From assembly GCF_000521805.1 (NCBI RefSeq), contig NZ_JAMB01000003.1, positions 124,001-188,000 on the forward strand: 64,000 nucleotides of DNA. The letters are read 5' to 3'. The stretch's first letter is position 1. Each line of letters begins with the position of its first letter. The stretch is from Marinomonas ushuaiensis DSM 15871 (GTDB lineage: Bacteria > Pseudomonadota > Gammaproteobacteria > Pseudomonadales > Marinomonadaceae). A program made the translations under genes and the position numbers. Positions 37,953 through 46,376 of this stretch are shown here, piece by piece. Under the pieces are notes generated by a model, which was not told where the DNA came from, did no database searches, and saw only the letters and a list, made by a program, of their open reading frames with translations.

Positions 37953-40670
37953 TTATAAACGCAAACCTATCGGTAAACTTTCACCAAGTAAGGCGTTCAA
38001 TTCATCACTATTGATTTCAATCTGGCTTTCTAAACGTTCTAACCATTGAACAGGACATTTGTCTTTTTTGAGTTTATTCGCTACTTTTTTTCGATAGCCT
38101 TTTAGTTCATTTGATTCATCCAAACTGACTTGGCTCATCAAAACAGCAGCAAGACCGGCTTGCTTACGTTTTTTCCAATCTTCTTTTAAAGCAAAATCTA
38201 ACGCAGAAAAAAGAACTTTTTCTTCTATGCGGTTTTCTTGGTGCCCTGATAAAAGGTGACGAGAAGCCATCCTACCAATGGTCCACCAAGCCGTATCTGG
38301 CTCGGAGCTTTTCGACAACCGCTTCATAAGCCAGTCCATCGCTGTCACTTTATCGTCGCTTGGCAAGCTCTCTAACGCACCAACAAGACGAATCAGGTCA
38401 TCACTCGACTTAGTCACGAGCGCTTTCACTTTCTCTCGAGAACGCTGTCCTGTTGGTGAATAATATTGGCTGAACTGTTTAAACAAATCTTGTTGTTGCT
38501 CAACAGTCAAACCGCCAGCAATGCGACGATACAAAGTCCAGTATTGCCCCCATACAGGCGCAGTATCGAACTGTGTTCCCGCTTTGGTGACATTAATAAC
38601 CTGCTGAACTCTAGCCAAATCATCTGCGGCACCAAAGCCAGGACGCAAGCAATATCCAATCAACTGCAACCATTGGCGTTCATGCTGAGCACTTTTCATT
38701 CGGCCTGATTTCAAGCTCAATAACTTATCAACCAAACGACGAGAAGTCGCAAGATTCCAATATTCTCGCCCTCCCAACCATTGATCTAGGTCTTGTTTAA
38801 GCGATTTCACTAAGTCTGGTTTTTGCTTTTGTCCTACAGCAGAAAAACATTGCGTAAGGTGTTCTTCCGCTTGGCCCATATTGCTATGTAATGTACCTGC
38901 TGACGTGTCTGATTCTTTGGTTTCATTTGATTCAGTGGAGAAGTCGAGCTGCCATTTGTCTAGGCCATTTTTTCCATTTAATAATACTTGTAACACTCCC
39001 ACTTCTGTCATTTGCACAGACAAGGTAACTGGTAATTCTTCACTGTCTTGCGAGCTATCTAGCTCAGTGGCTAGATTAGAAATGTAATGCAAACCATTTG
39101 AATCTCGAACGTCACCGACAACACACTCGATATGGTCATCAGAGCGATACAAGGGAAATTGAACTTGCTGGCCTAACATAACAAAGAAGTCCTGCTCTAA
39201 CGTGATATGTTCACCTTTTAAAGTGCCTTTTGGAAGAATGCCAACAAATTGATCGTCACCAACCTTCAAATACAAACTGTGCGCCACACCACTTTCAATA
39301 CGTGTGCTTTCGCCAGCCAAAGCACTCAAATACATGACAGCGCCTTTCGCGACAGCATCATTTGGCTCATCAGCAGTACAAACAAGAATGGAGTCTTTTG
39401 ACCAAGCATTTAATTGTTCTAATAACCGTGCCTTTAAAATTGAGCTGTTAAATAACCCACCATTAAATAAAACCGCATCAGGCATCTTAGAACCTGTGGT
39501 AGCCATAATGTCAGATGTATTTTGATGCAAAAATGCAGCTAAATGACGAGTAAACGCAGGGTCGGACTCATAAGGTAATCCCAATGTGTGCATGGCGTAA
39601 TCGTTCTTTTGGACTGGGCAGTCCGCCTCAACCAAAGGGAAAAAGCCTGTTTGAATCTGTTCTAATAAAGTATCTCGTGACACATTAAACTTCTGTGAGC
39701 CACCAATTAAACGACTTCCGCCACCTAGTACTGTGATACTTAACGATTCCGGTGCATCTTCACTTAACAAGCTCTCTTTTGCCAAGCGGGTTTGTTGCAC
39801 CAAAGCCGCTAATCGAGATGCGGATAAGGCAGATATTTTTTTAGGATCAAGTTGAAAAGCCAAGGCCTGGTCTAAATTGTCACCGCCAAGTAAGAGGTGC
39901 TCACCCACAGCAACACGTTTTAACGAAATCGCGGCGCCTTTCATGCTATTTTTAGAAGCCTTGATAGCAACCAAACTAAAGTCACTGGTTCCACCGCCAA
40001 TATCAACAACAAGCAGCATTTTCTTATCAGTTAAAGCGGCAAGCCTTTCATTGTTATTGATGTAGTGATAACAAGCCGCTTGTGGTTCTTCCAATAGATA
40101 CAAATCGTTTAGGCCAGCTAACCTAGCGGCTTCAAGTGTCAATGAGCGTGCTTCCTCATCAAATGAAGCGGGTAAGGTGAGCGCGATAGATTGATTTTCT
40201 AAAGGCGAATCAGGAAAGTGGTGATTCCAGCTTTGCTTAATATGTGAAAGTAATATTTGGCTTGATTCCAGTGGGCTTAGTTTTTTTGCAACGTCACTTC
40301 CCCACGGCAAAATTGCTGAACGACGATCTACTTGTCTATGACTCAACCAGCTTTTTGCACTCTGCACTAATTGCCCTGCACGGCGTTGACCTAATGCTAA
40401 AGCTCCTACGCCTACAATGCGTTCTTTATCCTGATGCCGCCAAGGTAATACAGGCTCAAATTTACCCATTTCATCATTCGCTAATAGATAAATTGCACTG
40501 GGTAAATGCGTAAAGTCTTGTACAGAGCCATCTGCCATCACTTGAGGAATAGACAATAACACTGGAGTTGATAAGGTTTGTTGATCTACTGGAAGGTAAG
40601 AGACAACACAATTGGTTGTCCCTAAATCAATTCCTACTCGATAAGACGGACGAAAAGCAGATTGCGCCAT
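37953..40670 (-). CDS. Divergent Hsp70 family protein with a long helical C-terminal region
   Basis: A 905-residue DnaK-related ATPase. The actin-fold nucleotide-binding domain shows GIDLGTTN (phosphate 1, about 13-20), VVDIGGGTSDFSL (phosphate 2), and an adenosine-type LFNGGLFNSS segment. After about residue 550 it has no recognisable canonical substrate-binding lid or EEVD-type tail; a mostly helical region of about 300 residues (including VWGQYWTLYRRIAGGL) resembles the DUF3731 'DnaK-related' C-terminal family. It follows the other Hsp70 gene by three bases. No J-protein or GrpE is nearby. The function is unknown; a specialised chaperone or assembly ATPase is plausible. Confidence 0.83.
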   Translation of the reverse strand: MAQSAFRPSYRVGIDLGTTNCVVSYLPVDQQTLSTPVLLSIPQVMADGSVQDFTHLPSAIYLLANDEMGKFEPVLPWRHQDKERIVGVGALALGQRRAGQLVQSAKSWLSHRQVDRRSAILPWGSDVAKKLSPLESSQILLSHIKQSWNHHFPDSPLENQSIALTLPASFDEEARSLTLEAARLAGLNDLYLLEEPQAACYHYINNNERLAALTDKKMLLVVDIGGGTSDFSLVAIKASKNSMKGAAISLKRVAVGEHLLLGGDNLDQALAFQLDPKKISALSASRLAALVQQTRLAKESLLSEDAPESLSITVLGGGSRLIGGSQKFNVSRDTLLEQIQTGFFPLVEADCPVQKNDYAMHTLGLPYESDPAFTRHLAAFLHQNTSDIMATTGSKMPDAVLFNGGLFNSSILKARLLEQLNAWSKDSILVCTADEPNDAVAKGAVMYLSALAGESTRIESGVAHSLYLKVGDDQFVGILPKGTLKGEHITLEQDFFVMLGQQVQFPLYRSDDHIECVVGDVRDSNGLHYISNLATELDSSQDSEELPVTLSVQMTEVGVLQVLLNGKNGLDKWQLDFSTESNETKESDTSAGTLHSNMGQAEEHLTQCFSAVGQKQKPDLVKSLKQDLDQWLGGREYWNLATSRRLVDKLLSLKSGRMKSAQHERQWLQLIGYCLRPGFGAADDLARVQQVINVTKAGTQFDTAPVWGQYWTLYRRIAGGLTVEQQQDLFKQFSQYYSPTGQRSREKVKALVTKSSDDLIRLVGALESLPSDDKVTAMDWLMKRLSKSSEPDTAWWTIGRMASRHLLSGHQENRIEEKVLFSALDFALKEDWKKRKQAGLAAVLMSQVSLDESNELKGYRKKVANKLKKDKCPVQWLERLESQIEINSDELNALLGESLPIGLRL

Positions 40671-40673
40671 GGA

Positions 40674-42437
40674 TTAAGCCTCTCTTACTTGAAACTCGAT
40701 GGTCCAACTTAAATCCGAATTGGTATCGTGGGCTTGTAATAATAACAAGCCTAATTCCGTGACTTGAGCCGTTAAATAAACTCGCACCATATCACCAGCT
40801 TGATAATGACCTGCATCTAAACGAATAGACAAAGGATTCAATTCATTCAACAAACCCAATGAAAACGAAGAAATCACCTTACCAACGGTTTCAACGTCAT
40901 TATGTTTGGATTGGAAAAAGCGAAAATTAACGCTTTCCCCAACGATTAGAGAAAATTCATTCGGCAGCATTTGCTCATCAGAACCTTCTTCTAAACCAAA
41001 AGGCGCAACACAAATTGCATCAACGGGTGGTACCATACCTGGAATGGCAGGCATTGGGCTCGCTACACCTATGTAGTAATTAGCGGATAAACCACTTTTT
41101 ACTTTCACGCCGCCCTGAGCTTGGACTTGTGCATAATAGGTCGCACCTTTCGCAACGGCATAATCCAAATGGGATGGCGTTAGCATGGTGAGGTTAACAT
41201 CACCTAATAAATTTTCAAGACGAGTTTCCAATGTTGTGCGAATTAATTCCGCGTTAAAAACACCACCATTCAATAGCACTTTCGTTGGCTTAACATCTTG
41301 TTGAGCAAGAAACCCGCTAATATGGCGAGTAATCGCTGGGTCGCTTTCGTAGTTCAAATTGATAGCACTAAAACCACTGCGAGTGACTTTTTGAGCTTGC
41401 TCACCAAACGTAGATTCGGGGAAAAAACCATCAATCAGCAATTGCTGAACATCTGTTTGAGTTAATGTGGCTTTGATACTGTTATTAAACAAACTACGTC
41501 CGCGACTAGGAACGACGACACTGACATCAGAAAGTTCTGAATTAGACAGTAGACGCTCTTTGGCTTCACGACAAGCTTGTGTCAAACCTGTAATTTGCCA
41601 CGGCTCAAGATTTGTTCCGTTCTGAGCAAGTTGCCCTGCAAGATGGTAAGTCAGCGTCATATCCATGTTGTCGCCGCCTAATAGTATGTGTCGACCAACC
41701 GCAATTCGCTCCAATCCAAGCTCGCCATCTTTTTCAACAGTTTGAATCAAGGATAAATCTGTTGTACCACCACCCACATCAACAACCAGAATGTGCTCAT
41801 TAACATCTAAATTATCTGCCCAAGATGATTGATCAGACAACCATGCATAAAAAGCGGCTAATGGTTCTTCAATTAGACGAGCACGTAGACCTACCTTTTT
41901 TGCTGCCTGTTCTGTAATTACTCGCGCCGCAGGATCAAATGATGCGGGGACTGTAATAACGACTTCTTGATCAGCAATTAGGGCATGTGGAAACGAAGTA
42001 TTCCAAGCATTTACGAGGTGAGTCAATAAAGCCTGAGTAACCTCTGCTGGGGAGACTTTTTCAACTTCTTCTAGCGCATCAATAGGCAATATCGCTTCTT
42101 CAGCACCCACTTGTGAATGACATAACCAGCTTTTTGCACTTTGTACTAATCGCCCTGAAGATTTAGAACCTAACTCACGAGCCAATTGCCCAACAATAGA
42201 GGTCGCTTTCCCCCAAGGGAGCTGGAAATCACTGTCTAAGAATTCCGTTTGATGTGGGAAATAAACAAAAGAAGGCAACAAAGGCAATTCATCGATCTGC
42301 CCTGCTGCTGTAAATTGTGGAATATTAAGCTGTTGAATCTTGCTGGTGGCTTGCTCATTTGAAACCAATGAAGCGTTAGAGTAATAGACAGCCGAATGGG
42401 TGGTACCTAAATCGATACCGATAAAATAATGTCCCAT
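40674..42437 (-). CDS. Divergent Hsp70 family protein, short form
   Basis: A 587-residue Hsp70-type ATPase. It opens MGHYFIGIDLGTTHSAVY (phosphate 1), has VVDVGGGTTDLSLI (phosphate 2), LLGGDNMDMTL, and a LLNGGVFNAELI adenosine motif. The region after about 430 ends in beta-strand-like sequence (YLTAQVTELGLLLLQAHD) resembling a reduced substrate-binding beta domain, with no helical lid. It shares AKSWLCHSQV and other blocks with the 905-residue neighbour, so the two are paralogues. It is three bases after DUF2760 and three before the second Hsp70, a tightly coupled cassette. Confidence 0.85.
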   Translation of the reverse strand: MGHYFIGIDLGTTHSAVYYSNASLVSNEQATSKIQQLNIPQFTAAGQIDELPLLPSFVYFPHQTEFLDSDFQLPWGKATSIVGQLARELGSKSSGRLVQSAKSWLCHSQVGAEEAILPIDALEEVEKVSPAEVTQALLTHLVNAWNTSFPHALIADQEVVITVPASFDPAARVITEQAAKKVGLRARLIEEPLAAFYAWLSDQSSWADNLDVNEHILVVDVGGGTTDLSLIQTVEKDGELGLERIAVGRHILLGGDNMDMTLTYHLAGQLAQNGTNLEPWQITGLTQACREAKERLLSNSELSDVSVVVPSRGRSLFNNSIKATLTQTDVQQLLIDGFFPESTFGEQAQKVTRSGFSAINLNYESDPAITRHISGFLAQQDVKPTKVLLNGGVFNAELIRTTLETRLENLLGDVNLTMLTPSHLDYAVAKGATYYAQVQAQGGVKVKSGLSANYYIGVASPMPAIPGMVPPVDAICVAPFGLEEGSDEQMLPNEFSLIVGESVNFRFFQSKHNDVETVGKVISSFSLGLLNELNPLSIRLDAGHYQAGDMVRVYLTAQVTELGLLLLQAHDTNSDLSWTIEFQVREA

Positions 42438-42440
42438 TGG

Positions 42441-43064
42441 TTATACCTCGACTTCAGCTGGCGCCAAAATGGTCAAATTTTCCGTATTGGTCACTTTAGG
42501 CAAACGCGTATCCGTCACTTTCCAGCCAGGATGAATTAAAGTTCCGGCATAAGGACCAGAGCCTTCGACTCGACCTTCTAGCTTGATTTGTTTAGCGTCG
42601 TAACCTGCAGGAATTTCAACTCGACTATTTTCAGAGGCAGAGTTCACCACATCAATAGTAAAGTGCTGATTCAATACTTTTGCACAACCAGAGTGAATCT
42701 GACGTGCTGCGGCACCAACATCTGCATCGGCATAGTCGTCAATACTTTCTTGGAGGAAATCAATAAAGCGGGCTTCTTGCTGCAATAGTTGTAGTAGTTG
42801 ATGTGCGCCATCTTCATTGACGGTATCCAAAATTGGCGCGGCCACTTCGATTTCGCGAATGGTTTCTATTGTTTCTGTAATTACGGTCGGTTCTGCTTCA
42901 AAAGCAAATACATCGCCTTTTCCAGCATGTTGACAGCGAGCGGCATAATCGCCGCTCCCCATGTATTTAAAAAACTGACCAAAAGCGCCAATAAAACGCG
43001 GCACAAAAGAAAGTGGCTTTACTTCTTGGGACGTTATTTTCTGAGTTTTCGTATTTTGAGTCAT
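42441..43064 (-). CDS. DUF2760 domain protein
   Basis: A 207-residue protein of unknown function. It has an N-terminal polar stretch, then PRFIGAFGQFFKYM, an acidic helical centre with LLQLLQQEARFIDFLQESI, and a C-terminal beta-rich part ending in LIHPGWKVTDTRLPKV. The QQEARFIDFLQE segment is typical of DUF2760. The protein is soluble, with no signal peptide or membrane helix. It directly precedes the two Hsp70 genes (gap of three bases) and follows uup by 33 bases, so it is a likely cofactor or substrate of those Hsp70 proteins; that role is inferred from context only. Confidence 0.83.
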   Translation of the reverse strand: MTQNTKTQKITSQEVKPLSFVPRFIGAFGQFFKYMGSGDYAARCQHAGKGDVFAFEAEPTVITETIETIREIEVAAPILDTVNEDGAHQLLQLLQQEARFIDFLQESIDDYADADVGAAARQIHSGCAKVLNQHFTIDVVNSASENSRVEIPAGYDAKQIKLEGRVEGSGPYAGTLIHPGWKVTDTRLPKVTNTENLTILAPAEVEV

Positions 43065-43086
43065 AGTTATTGAACCATAGTCTTTC

Positions 43087-43102
43087 GGGTAATTGCTTAC
43101 CC
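43087..43102 (-). other. Short hairpin at the uup stop codon
   Basis: On the minus strand GGGTAA-GCAA-TTACCC forms a six-base stem closed by a GNRA-type tetraloop, with the uup stop codon in the stem. There is no T-run after it, so it is unlikely to be a full terminator. It may tune readthrough or mRNA stability into the DUF2760-Hsp70 genes. Confidence 0.5.
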
Positions 43103-45007
43103 GTTTTGCATTTCTTCAAGCTCAAGCCAGCGTTCCATTGTTGCTTCAAGTGCTTGTTCTTTTTCAGTGACCTTTGCCAAAGTACTTTGTACTTTTTCTG
43201 CATCGCCAGCATAAAAATCCGCAGCAGCTGTTGTTGCATGTAAAGAGGCTATTTCAGCTTCTAATTTGGCGATGGTTTCTGGCATCGAATCAAATTCACG
43301 CTGCATTTTGTAACTTAGCTTCGATTTCGGCTTGCTTACCTTTACTTCAGCAACAGATGTATCAGTTTTGACTTTTGCTTTGGTTTTTGGCTCGTCTGTT
43401 TGTGATGTGGATTCTGTTGGGAATTTACCACCTTGACGAATCCAATCCTGATAGCCACCTACGTATTCTTTGACATGCCCTTCGCCTTCAAAGGCAATCA
43501 CACTGGTAACAACGTTATCTAGGAAGGAACGGTCATGGCTCACCAATAATAAAGTGCCGTCGTAGTTCATTAGAAGCTCTTCTAATAGCTCTAATGTTTC
43601 AACATCCAAATCGTTTGTTGGCTCATCCATTATTAATAGATTGGCAGGACGAGTGAAGAGTTTCGCTAATAACACGCGATTACGTTCACCACCGGATAAA
43701 GCTTTGATTGGCGTACGAGCGCGTTCCGGTGGGAATAGGAAATCACCAAGATAGCCAATAACGTGCTTGTTTTGACCATTGATTTCGATAACGTCTTTAC
43801 CTTCGCCTACGTTCTCTGCAACCGTTTGCTCTGGATCAAGCTGTTCACGTAATTGGTCAAAATACGCAACGTTCAACTTGGTTCCTTGACGAACCTCACC
43901 TGTTGTCGGCTCAAGATCTCCTAATAGAATTTTAAGGAAAGTACTTTTACCACAACCATTCGGACCAATCAGACCAATACGATCACCGCGATTAACCACG
44001 AAGTCCATTGGACGCAAAATAACTTTGTCTTCAAAAGAGTGACCAACTTGGTTAAATTCTGCCACCAATTTGCCAGACTTCTCTTTCGTTTCAATGGCCA
44101 TTTTTGCATTGCCTTGACGACCAATACGTTCAGAGCGTTCGACTCGCAATGCTTCCAAAGCGCGAACTCGGCCTTCGTTACGGGTACGTCGTGCTTTGAT
44201 ACCTTGACGAATCCACACCTCTTCTTCTGCAAGGCGTTTATCGAACAATGCATTCGCACGACTTTCTTCTTCTAATAATTTTTCTTTAAAAACAAGAAAT
44301 TCGTGAATAGTGCCATTGAAAGAAATCAGGTTGCCACGATCCACTTCAATAATACGATTGGCCAGTTTTTCTAGGAAGCGACGGTCATGGGTAATAAAGA
44401 GGATCAAACCGCGGAACTGTTGAAGCTGCTGCTCCATCCATTCTATCGTTGGGACATCCAAATGGTTAGTCGGCTCATCAAGTAGTAAAACGTCTGGGTT
44501 TGAAATCAGCGCTTGTGCCAAAATAACACGACGACGCCAACCACCAGAAAGCTCTGACATTAATTTGTCCGCAGGCAAGGCCAAACGCTGAATCATGTGA
44601 TTCACTCGTTGCTCTAAATCCCAGCCTTGGATTTTATCCAGTTCGGTTTGAATATCACCCAATTCATCTGAATGATCGTTTTCAAAGTCCTCTAATAGTT
44701 TGAAGTAACGTGTCATTAAAGAATGCGCCGGTCCAGCACCTTCACTTACAACTTCACGAACTGTTTTACCATTCGCTTCAGGTAATTCCTGTGGCAACTG
44801 AGCGATCGTCATTCCGCCTTCAAGTCGCACCATACCTTCGTCTGGAACTTGTTCACCAGAAATAATTTTTAATAAGGTAGATTTACCCGCGCCATTACGA
44901 CCGATAATAGCAACACGTTCGCCAGCTTCAGCCGCAAAACTAATTTTTGATAGCAGCGGATTATGACCAAAAGCAACGCTGATTTGTTCTAACGATAATA
45001 GACTCAT
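43097..45007 (-). CDS. uup: ABC-F ATPase Uup
   Basis: A cytoplasmic ABC-F protein acting on ribosomes and/or DNA structures; E. coli uup mutants show raised transposon excision. The 636-residue protein has two ATPase domains (GRNGAGKST near 36-44 and GPNGCGKST near 350), signatures LSGGWRRR and LSGGERNR, an inter-domain linker with RRTRNEGRVRALEALR, and the C-terminal coiled coil specific to Uup (ending LELEEMQNG). The ATG at 45007 gives the E. coli length; the extension to 45097 is rejected. The gene is followed closely by the DUF2760-Hsp70 cassette. Confidence 0.94.
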   Translation of the reverse strand: MSLLSLEQISVAFGHNPLLSKISFAAEAGERVAIIGRNGAGKSTLLKIISGEQVPDEGMVRLEGGMTIAQLPQELPEANGKTVREVVSEGAGPAHSLMTRYFKLLEDFENDHSDELGDIQTELDKIQGWDLEQRVNHMIQRLALPADKLMSELSGGWRRRVILAQALISNPDVLLLDEPTNHLDVPTIEWMEQQLQQFRGLILFITHDRRFLEKLANRIIEVDRGNLISFNGTIHEFLVFKEKLLEEESRANALFDKRLAEEEVWIRQGIKARRTRNEGRVRALEALRVERSERIGRQGNAKMAIETKEKSGKLVAEFNQVGHSFEDKVILRPMDFVVNRGDRIGLIGPNGCGKSTFLKILLGDLEPTTGEVRQGTKLNVAYFDQLREQLDPEQTVAENVGEGKDVIEINGQNKHVIGYLGDFLFPPERARTPIKALSGGERNRVLLAKLFTRPANLLIMDEPTNDLDVETLELLEELLMNYDGTLLLVSHDRSFLDNVVTSVIAFEGEGHVKEYVGGYQDWIRQGGKFPTESTSQTDEPKTKAKVKTDTSVAEVKVSKPKSKLSYKMQREFDSMPETIAKLEAEIASLHATTAAADFYAGDAEKVQSTLAKVTEKEQALEATMERWLELEEMQNG

Positions 45008-45270
45008 ATCTACCCATATAAATGAAAGAATTTTGTGGCGGTATAGTATCACTCTTCCCGTAAAAGAATCAGTAAATACCCATACTTGCCAGTTCAAAAA
45101 TAGAAAATTTTAGAGCGAATAAAATGAAAATCAAAAAATTCCATCATAAATTCAGATAATAATCTTGTTATTCTATTTACAATTCTTGAATAAAAAGAAC
45201 GCTATTGATCATTATTTAATAATATACTCAACTCAATATAGATATTAATTTTTCAAGTTTGGAGTGTTAA

Positions 45271-46365
45271 ATGGAGCTTAAAAATAAAGTGGGGCCAATT
45301 ACAGCTGTTGTCGTTACAGCAATCGCGGTAACTTGGATGATAGTTGGAGGAAATGGCGTCACTGTCAGCCCTACAGAATCAAGCTCAAAAGAAAATGCTG
45401 TTTCACCCCAAACATCAGAATCCAAACTAATTTACTCCGTTCAAGCCAAAACGCTCACGGCCAAAACCATTGAAATGCATTTACCATTAAGTGGGACAAC
45501 GAAAGCAGACGATACTCTTTCCTTAATTAATACCTACCCAGGGCGAATTACAAAGCTCCCGATAGAAAAAGGTTCCTTTATAAAAAAAGGGACGCCAATC
45601 TTAGAAATTGATACTCGCACCCTTAAAACAGAAATTGAACAAGCTCGTCTCTTGGTTAAACAAAAAGCATTAGAGTTAGATGGTATTAAGCAGTTAGCCG
45701 CCAACAATTTTTCGTCAAAAGTAAACCTCGCTCAGGCGGAAACGGAACTTGCTGCAGCAAAATCAGCAGAACTTCGATTATTAGTGGACTTAGAAAACGC
45801 GATTATTGCTGCGCCCTTCTCTGGCATATTAAATACGCTTGATGTTCAAGAAGGCCAAGTTATTTCTGCTGGTGATCCTATCGGTACATTGGTTTCTTTG
45901 AACCCAATAAAAGTAAGTGTCAATATTCCTCAAAATAAAGTCCAACAAATAAAACTAGGAACACCAGGTGAGATTCGCCTTGAATCCGGTTATGAAGCAG
46001 AAGGTTTTATTTCTTATATTAATACAACCGCTAATGAAGCCAGCCGAACCATCACTGTAGAAATGCAGGTAGAAAACCCTGACAACATTATTCCAGCTGG
46101 CTTAACAGCTGCGGTAGATTTCACTATTGACGAACAAAAAGCGCATGCCTTTTCGCCTGCACTGCTTACGTTAGATGATTCAGGAAAAACAGCCATTAAA
46201 ACCATCGATCTTGATAATCGTGTGGTTATTTCTCCTGTCAGCATTGTCAAATCCGAGCGAGATCAAGTGTGGGCCAGTGGCTTACCTGATAATGTGAATA
46301 TTATTACTGTCGGACAAGGTTTTGTGTCTGCTGGCGATAAAATTGATGCGCATTATCAAAACTAA
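45271..46365 (+). CDS. RND efflux periplasmic adaptor (membrane fusion protein)
   Basis: Links an inner-membrane RND pump to an outer-membrane channel. The 364-residue protein has an N-terminal hydrophobic anchor (about 10-28), a lipoyl/barrel-sandwich domain split by a helical hairpin (EIEQARLLVKQKALELDGI, then AQAETELAAAKSAELRL), the second half IIAAPFSGILNTLDVQEGQVISAGDPIG, and beta-barrel domains. It has no lipobox cysteine. The gene is 11 bases before the permease with which it must work. The substrate is unknown. Confidence 0.92.
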   Translation: MELKNKVGPITAVVVTAIAVTWMIVGGNGVTVSPTESSSKENAVSPQTSESKLIYSVQAKTLTAKTIEMHLPLSGTTKADDTLSLINTYPGRITKLPIEKGSFIKKGTPILEIDTRTLKTEIEQARLLVKQKALELDGIKQLAANNFSSKVNLAQAETELAAAKSAELRLLVDLENAIIAAPFSGILNTLDVQEGQVISAGDPIGTLVSLNPIKVSVNIPQNKVQQIKLGTPGEIRLESGYEAEGFISYINTTANEASRTITVEMQVENPDNIIPAGLTAAVDFTIDEQKAHAFSPALLTLDDSGKTAIKTIDLDNRVVISPVSIVKSERDQVWASGLPDNVNIITVGQGFVSAGDKIDAHYQN

Positions 46366-46376
46366 GGAGGCTCAGT

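Noticed and set aside
45123-45158. Eleven-codon frame in the gap between uup and the RND adaptor
   Set aside because: Too short, no ribosome site, and Lys/His-rich as expected from A+T-rich DNA.
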